Origin: Melitaea cinxia
Taxonomy: Eukaryota; Arthropoda; Insecta; Lepidoptera; Nymphalidae
NCBI RefSeq assembly: GCF_905220565.1
Contig: NC_059421.1
Location: 4,855,501 to 4,919,500, forward strand
Length of the DNA stretch: 64,000 nucleotides
Direction: 5' to 3'
Shown: positions 12,201 through 19,469 of the stretch, one piece after another
Layout: each line of letters starts with the position of its first letter
How positions within the stretch are numbered: position 1 is the first letter of the stretch
Translations under genes and position numbers: made by a program
The notes under the pieces: model-generated
What the model was told of the DNA's origin: nothing
Seen by the model: the letters and a program-made list of their open reading frames with translations, nothing else
Databases searched by the model: none

Positions 12201-15200
12201 TAAACTGATATGGTTTTAACACCACATACATTGTTGAGCTACTTAAGAGTTGAACGAATTTTGAAACAAAGATGGTAGTCAATATACATTTGTATGATTT
12301 TCAGCCTTCAGTATCAGTCTGTATAGTTTTAATATTTTAATATTTTGAATTTTCTATTTGAAGAAAAGTTCGGATTAATAGTACAATATATTCAATTAGA
12401 TCAGTAGTGAATTGAACGTTTTAACATTAATGTACTGAAAAAATATCAATACACAAAAGTATATAAAGTCTCACTTGTACAAAAGTAGTAAGATTTTTCA
12501 AGGCTCAATTTATTAATAGCTTGTCTTTTATTACAGCTTACGTTTCTTCAGTAAATACTTTAGTTAAAAATGCTCCACCGCCGTACTATACATTACGAAA
12601 TACTAACCATCGACCGCCAAGTACGTACATATTTATACTTTAATTTTTTTATTTTAATTTATTATCTTTGTCTCATGTATATCAAGTTAAAGATTTTTTC
12701 GTAACTTACAAAAATTAGTAGCATTTAATCTAAACTTTGTCAAAAAGTCTTTTATTCAAAACTTTATGATCTAACAGTTGCTATTATTACATTTGATCAT
12801 TTTTGTTTATTGAGATATTTTCATTATACCGTTTTTAATTTTTCTTATTATCGATGATAATACTGATCTCGTCATTAGCTACGTCAGTAACGTCACCGTC
12901 TTCATCATCAGCAAGACCCTATACCAGTCCGCCTATATCATCACCCACTAATAATAGTGCTCAGCCCCAAGTAAGTGAAATGGTTAAGGAACTTTATTTT
13001 TCAATTTTATTTATAAATCAGACACGTGCTTTAATCGCATTATCTTCAAAAATGTGGATCTAATTTACTAAACACACATACAGTTATTTTTGTGTCATCA
13101 TCACAGCCTATACAGTCCACTGCTGGACATAGGCCTCCACAAGTTTACGCCAAAAATAACGTGAACTCATGTGTTTTGCCCATAGTCACCACGCTGGGCA
13201 AGCAGGTTATTTTTGTGTAATAAATAAAATTGTTTATAAACAAAATTGTGTTCAATTTAACGAGTAATACAACGTATGTGGTCGAACTAGTTAAATACGA
13301 ATTCTTATAAATGTTTAAAGTAAAAACTATTCATCGGCTCGATCAAATTTATTTCGATAAAAAAGCATTATCAAAATCAGTACAACCAGTAAAAAGTTAT
13401 GAGGTACAGTACAGTAAAAAAAAATCGAATCTAACTACACAATTGAATTTGTATAAAATAACCATTTATACATTTGAATAATAGCGATACTTATTGTAAG
13501 AAAAAAAAATAAAATTACAATGTGTTAATAATAATGTATCTTTTACCCCAGGTACCTAAGACCCCGCCACAAGCGGCCGGGGCGTTGTATATCCTTCCAC
13601 CGTCCAGTCAGTCGAATATGCATTCTTCTCAAATATCTACCAAAGGTAACTTAACATTCCTTATCCTCTATACATGTAATAAAATTATAACCCGCCAATA
13701 CAATTTATTTATTTTATTATTTATTTATTCTTAATGTACACCGAAATACAGACACATATAAAGAAAGATACAATAGAAGATGTACAAAGGCGATCTTATT
13801 GCTAAATAGCGATTTCTTCCAGATAACCTTTGGGTACTGGACACGATACAGTAGCAGCGGTTAAGGTGTCCACAAATTAAGGAGTAAAAATCAATTATAA
13901 ATAGATAAAAACTACGATATGACAAAACTTACGTAATTATTAAAAAAGAAAAAAAAAACATATACTTTACTTAATTTACTTCAGAATTTACTTGAGAACT
14001 TAATTTACTTGAGAGTAATTTGAAAAAGCGAAGTTTTAAGTGTCTTTGTGATAGCAATAGAAACTAAATCAATTGTATTTAGACTTAAGAATGCTCTCTG
14101 TATGTTTATTGACGCGTCAAGTGAAATTTGCCGTTACCATCTTAATATAAGATATAGTATGGGTGTCATGTCGATACATCGTATTACGTTCTATGAATAG
14201 TCCTAGTGAAATCGTAATAAGGCATTTGTGATAATAATGTCTAATTTTAGTTCGACATCCCCGAAGGAATCATATAAACACCTAATAATTACAATTATTA
14301 CTAATGAAAAGCGCGGCAGGTTAGGTACCATCTCTACTCCTAAATATAGAGGCTGTTTTTGCCCAGCTGTGGGATATTTAAAGAATTTTTGCTATTTCAG
14401 GTCAAGTCATAGACCAATCAATAATAAATGTATTGTAGAATTTACGATACAGGTGTTCTGTTAAAGCTATTGGAAACTAGGATAAATAATTAACTGAGGT
14501 AGGGCACAGCAGGAATTTCCTGCTCAAAATATGGAGCAGCCCGACTGGGGTAGTACCTCGACCTTACAGAAGACCACAGCAAAATAATACTGTTTTCAAG
14601 CAGTGTTGTGTTCCTGTTAGTGAGTAAGGTGATCAGAGCTCCTGGGGGGATTGGGGATTGGGTCGGCAACGCGCTTGCGATGCTTCTGGTGTTGCAGGCG
14701 TCTATAAGCTACGGTAATCGCTTACCATCAGGTGAGCCGTACGCTTGTTTGCCGAACTGGTGACAAAAAAAAAATACACCCATTTTACAATTTAACTTTA
14801 AGGCTGGAATAAGGAAAGGATATTGTAACATCTTCCATGAGTACAACTGTACGTTCTCGGTACGCTATACAACTTGTGGTAATTTTACTTGTACAAACTT
14901 CTGTACATAAGCCTCGTCAATTGTATGACATTTTTATGCTATACACTAAAATATTGGTGTAAACTTATCGTGCTTCGTGGTTACGGCAAATGAAGAATAG
15001 CCACCCTCTCTTCCCGTGAATATCGAAAGAGGCGACTAAGGGATAACACAGTTCCGCTACCACCTTGGAACTTATTAGCCGACCGATGGCGGGATAACCA
15101 TCCAACTACTGGCTTTGAAATACACAGGCCGAAGACGGCCAGCAGCGTCTTCAGTGCGACAAAGCCAGCCCTGCGGTCGCCAACCCACCTGCCCAGCGTG

Positions 15201-15292
15201 GTGACTATGGGCAACACACATGAGCTCACGCTATTTTTGGCGTAAACTTGTGGAGGCCTATGTGCAGCAGTGGACTGCGATAGGCTGGAGTG

Positions 15293-15325
<33 letters not shown>

Positions 15326-15702
15326 CGTGCTGGCTGCACTTCTGATAGAGGTAGTTAACAAAAATTTTTAGTGTCCCGTTTTCTTATGAGTGTTCATTCA
15401 ATGTGATTTGAAACTCGATGAAACGAAAAATGCTTCACGGTAAAGAAAGAAACACAAAAATGTATAGGAGAGGATTGATATAGAATACAATACAGTTCAA
15501 AACGCGTAAGCGACGCGTTTTGCATGACGCTTACGACCTTGTTCACGAGATCGTGACCATAGTAAATTGAACAAATCTCAATTCTGCCGTGTGTGAATTG
15601 CAAACACTCTTTTTCTTGTTTTTTTTTTTGTATAATAATTTTTAATTTCATAAAATTAATGTTTATTATTATTCTTTCACAGGTTCCGGAACTCACGTCT
15701 AA
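145..15702 (+). CDS. rst/kirre: Roughest/Kirre (IrreC/Neph) Ig-superfamily adhesion receptor, 3' part of gene, 12 exons
   Basis: Join 145-278, 2626-2749, 3214-3359, 3434-3587, 3885-4282, 6252-6434, 9530-9719, 11511-11612, 12537-12620, 12879-12970, 13552-13645, 15683-15702. All introns are GT-AG and the phases (0,1,0,1,0,0,1,1,1,0,1) keep one frame of about 571 codons to TAA. Order seen: two Ig folds, each with Cys, Trp and a Tyr-x-Cys; a hydrophobic helix (about 4061-4132) followed by HRK; then a polar, Pro/Ser-rich cytoplasmic tail. Tail blocks match what I recall of fly Roughest and Kirre: NISDLKLELR, PLAGPV...SGDF, GYVPYVDYSRDY and YGNPYLR. The C-terminus is GTHV, like the PDZ-binding THV of vertebrate Neph proteins. 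Family role (known): membrane receptor for cell recognition in myoblast fusion, eye patterning and axon guidance, binding nephrin-like partners. The gene is cut at its 5' end: upstream Ig domains and signal peptide are outside. Rst versus Kirre cannot be decided here. Confidence 0.9.
451..500. repeat. CA microsatellite
   Basis: Imperfect (CA)n interrupted by CATACAAG, in the first complete intron of rst/kirre. Confidence 0.9.
752..905 (-). repeat. family C repeat (LINE-tail/SINE), partial
   Basis: Matches the 3' half of the full copy at 1994-2275: CACCTTAC...CAACAGGACACAA, TCTTCTGTAAGGTCGAG, GGGCTGCTCCATATTTTGAG and CTGCTGTG. Orientation is set by the A-rich end, which lies on the minus strand in complete copies. 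Confidence 0.75.
1473..1640 (-). mobile_element. short non-autonomous Helitron
   Basis: On the minus strand it begins TCTATACTAATATTATAA after an A and ends CTAGT. This is the TC...CTRRT pattern of Helitrons inserted at an AT dinucleotide. It is 168 bp, with no coding capacity. Similar ends recur through the window. Confidence 0.65.
1994..2275 (-). repeat. family C repeat, near full length
   Basis: Landmarks read on + : GGCAAACAAGCGTACGGCTC, ACCTGATGGTAAGCGATTAC, GACGCCTGCAACACCAGAAG, CCCCAGGAGCTCTGGTCACC, then a block ending CCCTACCTCAGTTAA. A T-run at the left end corresponds to an A tail on the minus strand, so it reads as the tail of a LINE or a SINE. At least ten further copies are in the window. 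Confidence 0.8.
2626..2749 (+). CDS. rst/kirre: rst/kirre exon: second half of penultimate Ig domain
   Basis: Acceptor TATTACAG ends at 2625; donor GTAAAG follows 2749. The translation runs from RAGKNSNLTVTINKQ through TAGQYWCRASVDGY to APAMVYVKG. It supplies the F-strand Tyr-x-Cys that pairs with the Cys of the previous exon, and the VYVKG linker typical of the family. The 2.3-kb intron before it carries four repeats. Confidence 0.88.
3214..3359 (+). CDS. rst/kirre: rst/kirre exon: first half of membrane-proximal Ig domain
   Basis: Acceptor TTTTTAG ends at 3213; donor GTAAGT begins at 3360. Encodes PPKIMSNKTQYGVEGG, then VHIECLSFSVPKP and VIWNFAGNEI. This is the B-strand Cys and core Trp of the last Ig domain; the QYG-x-x-GG and PKP...WxFxGxEI pattern is shared with fly Kirre and Rst. 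Confidence 0.88.
3434..3587 (+). CDS. rst/kirre: rst/kirre exon: second half of membrane-proximal Ig domain
   Basis: Only a 74-bp intron separates it from the preceding exon. Acceptor TTGTACAG, donor GTAAGT at 3588. Encodes ADGLTKSTLVIRKSEAKHFG and PYNCTASNAYGSDSAEI. The KSTLIIRDS-like strand, the HFG and the Tyr-x-Cys are the strongest family match in the window. It ends with one base of a split codon. Confidence 0.9.
3885..4282 (+). CDS. rst/kirre: rst/kirre exon: stalk, transmembrane helix and start of cytoplasmic tail
   Basis: The frame is open from 3885 to donor GTGAGT at 4283. A hydrophobic stretch of about 24 residues (4061-4132, Ile/Val/Leu/Met-rich) ends in Cys-His-Arg-Lys, a stop-transfer signal, then NISDLKLELR. 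The 5' boundary is uncertain: AG at 3883-3884 or 3886-3887 fits the required phase, but the first ~70 codons look unlike known stalks. A strong AG at 3990-3991 would give a shorter exon in the wrong phase. Confidence 0.75.
4660..4777 (-). mobile_element. family A element, 118-bp 5'-truncated copy with 12-bp target duplication
   Basis: TGTCAAAAGGGT is repeated exactly at 4648-4659 and 4778-4789, flanking the insert. On the minus strand it ends in the RTE-like GAGGCCTATGTCCAGCAGTG then a short ATG-rich tail. The duplication and truncation show target-primed reverse transcription. It lies in an rst/kirre intron. Confidence 0.85.
5240..5312 (+). repeat. tRNA-derived SINE head or tRNA pseudogene
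   Basis: An A-box-like TAGCTTAATTGG and a B box GGTTCGATCCC lie at tRNA spacing. The anticodon stem CCGAC/GTCGG is perfect, but loop position 33 is C instead of T and the acceptor stem has a mismatch and wobbles. No CCA or plausible terminator. I read it as a SINE head, not a working tRNA gene. Confidence 0.55.
5330..5390. repeat. perfect 28-bp inverted repeat with 5-nt loop
   Basis: Arms 5330-5357 and 5363-5390 are exact reverse complements around CCCAC. A palindrome this long with no mismatches suggests recent origin or active maintenance. Confidence 0.95.
6252..6434 (+). CDS. rst/kirre: rst/kirre exon: cytoplasmic tail, LAGPV block
   Basis: Acceptor GCTATTACAG ends at 6251; donor GTATTT follows AAG at 6432-6434. 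Phase 0 at both ends. Encodes DISNNGSEMELHSS, LGLPLAGPVPLPDSAYD and YQRYSGDFNQ. Fly Rst has a matching LGVPLAGPV...SGDF block, as I recall it. Tyrosines in the tail could be phosphorylation sites (inference). Confidence 0.87.
8768..9078 (+). mobile_element. family B SINE (head I), near full length
   Basis: tRNA-like head with B box GGTCGCGGGTTGGATCCCCG, then ACATTTGTATTGGCCATA, GCCTCGGAGAGCACGTTAAA, CCCGGTTGTTATCATGCACA and a 3' end (GAGACCTATGCCTAGCAGT...) derived from the RTE-like terminus. It lies in an rst/kirre intron on the gene's strand. Confidence 0.82.
9146..9462 (-). mobile_element. family A element, long copy
   Basis: Read on minus: GGCTACGG-side end with CTTCCCGTGGGTGTTGTAAG, GGCGACTAAGGGATAATAC, GCCGACCGATGGCGGGATAA, then GGAGGCCTGTGTCCAGCAGT and a short ATG-like tail. 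Apparent open frames across it are a shared property of the family, not a gene. It ends close to the exon at 9530. Confidence 0.82.
9530..9719 (+). CDS. rst/kirre: rst/kirre exon: cytoplasmic tail, GYVPYVDYSRDY block
   Basis: Acceptor TGTCTTTACAG ends at 9529; donor GTAAGT starts at 9720. Encodes THDQSNGYVPYVDYSRDY, APPQSNDSMTGSLSRS and a Ser/Gly-rich end at MIGPD. The GYVPYxDYSxxYxPP block is shared with fly Kirre. A family A SINE ends only about 70 bp upstream of the acceptor. Confidence 0.88.
9878..10103. repeat. interspersed repeat, copy 1 of 2 in rst/kirre introns
   Basis: Shares GGCG(A/G)CATCTATC..GCGA, CATATATACA, CCCACCAGACACAA and TTGGTCGGAGGATCCT-like blocks with 11788-12010. The CACCCTCAA end also resembles the LINE tail at 40103-40310. 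No coding capacity seen. Confidence 0.65.
10115..10330 (+). mobile_element. tRNA-headed SINE of a further family
   Basis: Head GCCTGTTGGCGCAGTTTGTA...GTGACTGC with B box GTGGGTTCAAATCCCATCCC, then TCTGGGTGTAATATAAATAT and an AT-rich body. The head differs from those of family B. Confidence 0.6.
10829..11117 (-). repeat. family D repeat, full-length-like copy
   Basis: On minus it starts TATTTTTAACCGACTCCAAA, continues CGAGGAGGTTACTCAATTAT and ends TTTCGTTTGCGGGCAAAC. The same start and end frame the copy at 63545-63990. Ends are partly inverted (CCGACTTCAA / TTGAAGTCGG). Confidence 0.7.
11189..11285 (+). repeat. family B SINE, 3' fragment
   Basis: Contains GTGGATTAAGCTCTGATCCT and GAGGCCTATGCCCAGCAGTG followed by GGATATTACATGCTGAAGCG, the B 3' end. 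Head absent. Confidence 0.8.
11511..11612 (+). CDS. rst/kirre: rst/kirre exon: cytoplasmic tail, YGNPYLR block
   Basis: Encodes VIPMGNPGVVMTG, DVRYAATYGNPYLR and GNAGPL, then donor GTGAGT at 11613. The YGNPYLR motif is conserved in fly Rst/Kirre. I chose acceptor TTTAACAG at 11510. An upstream AG (11423, after TTTTTATTTC) has the same phase and would add 29 low-complexity residues, so it stays a possible alternative. Confidence 0.83.
11788..12010. repeat. interspersed repeat, copy 2 of 2 in rst/kirre introns
   Basis: Homologous to 9878-10103 (see blocks there), with GAGGATCCTGCCTTTTCAAT and a CGCACCCCCAAAG end. The reverse-strand open frame over it is incidental. Confidence 0.65.
12537..12620 (+). 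CDS. rst/kirre: rst/kirre exon: cytoplasmic tail, APPPYYTLRN block
   Basis: Acceptor TTTTATTACAG ends at 12536 after a good pyrimidine run; donor GTACGT at 12621. It is an 84-nt exon, phase 1 to phase 1, so it could be skipped without breaking the frame. Encodes YVSSVNTLVKNAPPPYYTLR and NTNHRPP. The PPPYY could be a WW/SH3 ligand (inference). Confidence 0.8.
12879..12970 (+). CDS. rst/kirre: rst/kirre exon: Ser/Pro-rich cytoplasmic tail
   Basis: Donor GTAAGT at 12971 follows Gln. The acceptor is CGTCATTAG at 12878; ACGTCAG at 12887 is three codons further in the same phase. Encodes TSPSSSSARPYTSPPISSP and TNNSAQPQ. No homologue recalled for this stretch; it is included because frame and phase fit both neighbours. 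Confidence 0.75.
13096..13205 (-). mobile_element. family A element, short copy with 13-bp target duplication
   Basis: GTTATTTTTGTGT is repeated exactly at 13083-13095 and 13206-13218. The insert is the terminal ~110 bp of family A with a CATCATC end. Located between the last two large coding exons. Confidence 0.87.
13240..13435 (-). repeat. family D fragment
   Basis: GAGTAATACAACGTATGTGG and ATTATCAAAATCAGTACAAC followed by AAAAAGTTATGAGGTA match, in reverse complement, blocks of the D copies at 45178 and 63545. Confidence 0.5.
13552..13645 (+). CDS. rst/kirre: rst/kirre exon: Pro-rich cytoplasmic tail
   Basis: Acceptor CTTTTACCCCAG ends at 13551; donor GTAACT-like GTAACTT at 13646. Encodes VPKTPPQAAGALYILPPSSQ and SNMHSSQISTK, and ends with the G that opens the next glycine codon. 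The GC content is well above the flanking intron, as expected for coding sequence. Confidence 0.82.
13690..13880 (-). repeat. LINE 3' tail with AATAAATA tail repeats
   Basis: On minus it reads GTTATCTGGAAGAAATCGCT, ATTTAGCAATAAGATCGCCT and ends in AATAAATAAATAATAAAATA. This resembles a 3' UTR common after lepidopteran non-LTR elements (from memory) with a tetranucleotide tail. Confidence 0.55.
14401..14439 (+). other. possible alternative terminal exon of rst/kirre
   Basis: Acceptor TTTTTGCTATTTCAG ends at 14400. In the phase left by the exon at 13552-13645 it reads GQVIDQSIINVL then TAG, replacing GSGTHV. AATAAA lies at 14423-14428. Splicing to it would remove the PDZ ligand. No homology support. 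Confidence 0.3.
14490..14772 (+). repeat. family C repeat, near full length, opposite orientation
   Basis: Starts TTAACTGAGGTAGGGCACAG, passes GAGCTCCTGGGGGGATTGGG and ends AGCCGTACGCTTGTTTGCCG, AACTGGTGAC and a run of ten A. The A run supports + as the sense strand. Confidence 0.8.
14975..15322 (+). mobile_element. family A element, full-length-like, possible 9-bp target duplication
   Basis: Starts near GTTACGGCAAATGAAGAATA and ends with GTGCAGCAGTGGACTGCGAT, AGGCTGG, then a (TG)n run to about 15314 instead of GATGAT. TATCGTGCT occurs at 14966-14974 and 15323-15331. It lies between the two candidate terminal exons of rst/kirre. Confidence 0.75.
15683..15702 (+). CDS. rst/kirre: rst/kirre terminal exon: GSGTHV and stop (PDZ ligand)
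   Basis: A pyrimidine-rich acceptor (TATTATTCTTTCACAG) ends at 15682. After the G left by the previous exon it reads Gly-Ser-Gly-Thr-His-Val-stop, TAA at 15700-15702. A C-terminal THV is the class I PDZ ligand of Neph-family receptors, which bind scaffold proteins such as ZO-1 or X11/Mint in animals studied (known). The phase match plus the exact motif make a chance hit unlikely. Confidence 0.85.
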
Positions 15703-16611
15703 TAAAGAAAATTATAAATTATGAAAAATTAAAGGTTCTAAACCGTCTCGTTGTAGAACGAAAAGCTTTATTCTAAACTAGTTGATATCGAGTTTTAATT
15801 TACAACTAAATAACGGTCTTATCTATTAAAATATGTACAAAAAAAAAACAAACATCTGAAATGTATACGTTTGTAAAAATAAAGTTTCCAATTAAGGCCC
15901 TTAGGTGATAGTCTCTTGTGTCATTTATGTAAAATACTTAACAATACTCGATTAAGCCTAATTATAAAGCTTTAAGTATGAATGTCAAAGATTTGAATTT
16001 CATTAAGTTTTGATTATAAATATTAAGGGCAGCTACACATCGACGACAAGACTGTCTTAGGTTAATTTTAAAATTGCAAAAAAAAAATTAATGTTCAAAA
16101 TGGAGTGTTTCATTCATTTATCAAAATCTAATACATATATATATGTATATAGTATATATTGCCTTTTCTGATTATATGTGGTATAGAAATAGTTAATAGT
16201 CTCATAAATACAATTTTATATTTTAATACATAAAAGAGTTTATTTAACTATTGTTTTAAAGCAGTCTTGTCTCATCTGTGTTCTGTCATTATGTATTTTA
16301 GGATATTTTAGAAAATCGTGAATTTCATAAAGTGTTTCACTTTTAAGGTATTAGTTTTAAAATAAACTTGGTGATGAAACTTGCAATTTTATTACATTTA
16401 AAGACATTTATCTTCTAAATTTATTTTGTCCTAACTCATTTTGTAATGTTTACGCGAATTCCATTCATTATAATGAAACAACTTTTTCGATTTTATCGCG
16501 GTTTATTAAGTTTTAAGATGCCTCGACGTTTCGGATACTTTACAGCAACTATGATCACGGGAGGACCTATATTGTCCCCCTTTATTAATATATATATAAG
16601 TAATCAATAAA

Positions 16612-16680
<69 letters not shown>

Positions 16681-18545
16681 CCTCTGTCTATAAAAGTGTT
16701 ATCGGTAACTTAAATATGCATTATTTAAAAATTCAAAATGTCTGTATAATCTTCTATATAATAATTCAAATATGATAAATTGTGATAGATAAACAATTTG
16801 TTTTTATTATTTTTTGATTTTTATATAGTTAATACGATTTCTATTTTATTAGATTATTTTTTAAGTTTATGAATTTGACGAAATAATATCAATTATTTAC
16901 TAAGACTGATGATTTGTAAACTATTTCTAAATATTGTAATTTTAATATAGATTTTGATGATTTTTTTTATGAACGCTCTTTTATAGGACAATTTAAGCTT
17001 TATAATGAGATCTCATGTAAATAACTTAATTATGATTTCAATAAGAAATAAAAAAATAAAGTGGATATTTGGATTGTTCAACTTGTCTTGGCGTATGCTT
17101 GTGTGTGAAAAAAAATACTTGAACAGGTGTGATATTTGTTTGTGTGACAAAATGTTGCAGTCATTGATGAGCTCTGCAGTCGATGAAAAATAAATAAATA
17201 TTAATGTTGTGAATGATCGTGTTTCACAATGAGTTGAGGAAAACGAAAATATTATTTGTCAATTATTTATATTTAAAAGTTTTTCAGTAGACCTTTCAAC
17301 ACACATTGATATATACTTAATATAAGCGAAGCTACCACGCTAAGATGAATTGAAGAATCTGTAATAAATTCGAACGATTTGAGATTTGTAGCACACAACA
17401 ATAATTATAGTAAAACTTTAGTACTAACCAATATTGTTTTTTTTATATATATAAAAAAAAAAAAAACTAATAAAACACAGAAATTCATTCTTCTAACTTT
17501 AAAAAGCAACGGTAATTAGTTTTATTACATTCTGAAATTTTGTTGAAAATATTTTATTGAAAAAAAAAATTATACATAATTTTTAATTTCGTATTTATAT
17601 TTTACTTTGTGTAATTAATACGTGCTTATGTAATACAATACCAGTAGAGTGTGCGAAACTTCTAAGAAAGACGAAATAAAATAGGTAAAGCTTAAAGCAT
17701 GAATTGATTTGCATATCATAAATGTTCTTTTATATACATACAACACATTGTTTGAAATTGTGAAAAGTAAGTATAGAATAGTAAAATTGTAAATAGAAAA
17801 AAAAATATTAAATGATTTTATTCAAGGAATCGGACACACGTAAGTAATGAACGCTTCCATAAAATTTTATAGTAAAATAAAGTAATCACCAAAAAGGCTT
17901 TATCTCACGTCAGATCATTTTAACGACCAAAATGAAGCTGAAGCGTCAAATACATAGTCTCTTTTAAATTACTACATTTTCAGCTGAAAGCGCTCTAAAG
18001 CTAATAACACAAAATAAAACGTAAAAACATACAGCGCTCTCATTGAAAATGTTGAATTCAGACTATATTCCGGTCCTGTTATTAACTGAAAGCAGATGCT
18101 TGAGTTGCGATAGCAAAAATTTTGCAACTGTTGCTGTCAAATTACAATGTAAGAGCAATAGTTGAGCTAACAATATTCTACTATAAATAAACAGTCAATA
18201 AATTAGGAAATGCATATTAGATGGCGCTACTAAATTTTGGCGCGAAAATTATTTGAATAAAAACTGTTCGACTATTATTAGTTACTTGTCAATAATGGAA
18301 TTTGTACGTAATGTGTTTGATGTCAATTGCGCGATCACTGCGCGATTATCGAAGGTTGCCTAATTCTAGCAAATATCCCACAAAACATTTGTTATTTTTT
18401 ATTTTTTTTGTAATGTACGTAAGTTGTATACTTTAGTAATTATTTGTAGAGTAATCGTGTATGTAATGATTTAATGATAATGGTTTGATAAATGAGTATG
18501 TTGGTATTTGATGATATGAAATAAAAAAAATGTTTTTACAGACTG
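15703..18545 (+). other. probable 3' UTR and downstream flank of rst/kirre
   Basis: AT-rich sequence free of the interspersed families seen elsewhere. AATAAA occurs at 15701-15706 (overlapping the stop), 15878-15883 and 18519-18524, among others, so the polyadenylation site cannot be fixed. A long TA microsatellite sits inside (16614-16679). Absence of transposons for 2.8 kb fits a long UTR but does not prove it. Confidence 0.4.
16614..16679. repeat. (TA)n microsatellite, about 33 units
   Basis: Uninterrupted TA run of about 66 bp in the 3' flank of rst/kirre. Such runs are hypervariable and can extrude a cruciform. Confidence 0.95.
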
Positions 18546-18654
18546 CTTTTTTTTACACTTTTTTTGTTAATTCTACCTGAAATTGACTGTAAGAACTGTT
18601 GGTTTTTGTGATTTGGTATCAATATTCACTATTAAACCTGCAAAAATTCACTAT

Positions 18655-18934
18655 TGAACTGCCTGTTTACGGCATTAAAGAATATAGCCACCCCTTAAAA
18701 AGCCGACCGATGGCGGGATAACCATCCAACTGCTGGCTTTGAAATACACAGGCCGAAGACGGGCAGCAGCGTCTTCGGAGCGACAAAGCCAGCCCTGCGG
18801 TCACCAACCCGCCTGCCCAGCGTGGTGACTATGGGCAACACACATGAGTTCACCCTATTTTTTGGCGCGAACTTGTGGAGGCCTATGTCCAGCAGTGGAC
18901 TGCGATAGGCTGAAGTGATGATGATGATGATGAA
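18655..18934 (+). mobile_element. family A element with GATGAT tail
   Basis: TTACGGCATTAAAGAATATA, GCCGACCGATGGCGGGATAA, GGAGGCCTATGTCCAGCAGT and GACTGCGATAGGCTGAAG, then (TGA)n. The CTCTCTTCCCGTGGGTGTCG block present in other copies is deleted. Confidence 0.85.
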
Positions 18935-18959
18935 ACCTGCGAGGCTTTAATACAACAAG

Positions 18960-19230
18960 CAATATTCAAGTATAGTCTATAACTTAAAAGGATTAATGTC
19001 ATTTTTCAAAAAAATATCACCAGATATTTTCACGGTCATCTTTTCCATGGCACTCTGTACTGTACCAGTAACATTTGGTAAACTTCTACCAAAGTCATGA
19101 CAAAAACAAAATACAATTCAAATAAATGCAAGCAATGTTTCTCCATACCAACGTCATAACAACTGTAAATTAATTATCAAGAAAGTTTGAGTTCAATTAC
19201 AAGTCTAATCTATCAGGTTTTTAGATCATT
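18960..19230. other. unique AT-rich sequence
   Basis: No open frame, repeat family or motif that I recognise. Confidence 0.5.
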
Positions 19231-19231
19231 A

Positions 19232-19468
19232 TTATTATATATAAAATGCTTGTGTAACAGTGTTAGTTACAATACTCCTCCGAAAGAACTGGACCGATTT
19301 TTATGAAATTTTGTGTGCATATCGGGTAGGTCTGAGAATCGGCCAACATCTATTTTCATCTATTCTAAGACCCCTAAGTTATAAGGGGGTTTATTAAACC
19401 TCTTAATCCCCCTGATTAAGAGGTTTAATAACATATATGGCAAAATAGCGTTTGCGGGGTCATCTAGT
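19232..19468 (+). mobile_element. degenerate Helitron-like element
   Basis: Ends ATCTAGT (19463-19468) followed by AA; begins near TTATTATATATAAAATGCTT. Internal text (GAACTGGACCGATTTTTATG) is typical of short lepidopteran Helitrons. An 18-bp perfect hairpin lies inside (19391-19431). Confidence 0.5.
19391..19431. repeat. perfect 18-bp inverted repeat, 5-nt loop
   Basis: Arms 19391-19408 and 19414-19431 are exact reverse complements around CCCCT. Confidence 0.95.
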
Positions 19469-19469
19469 A

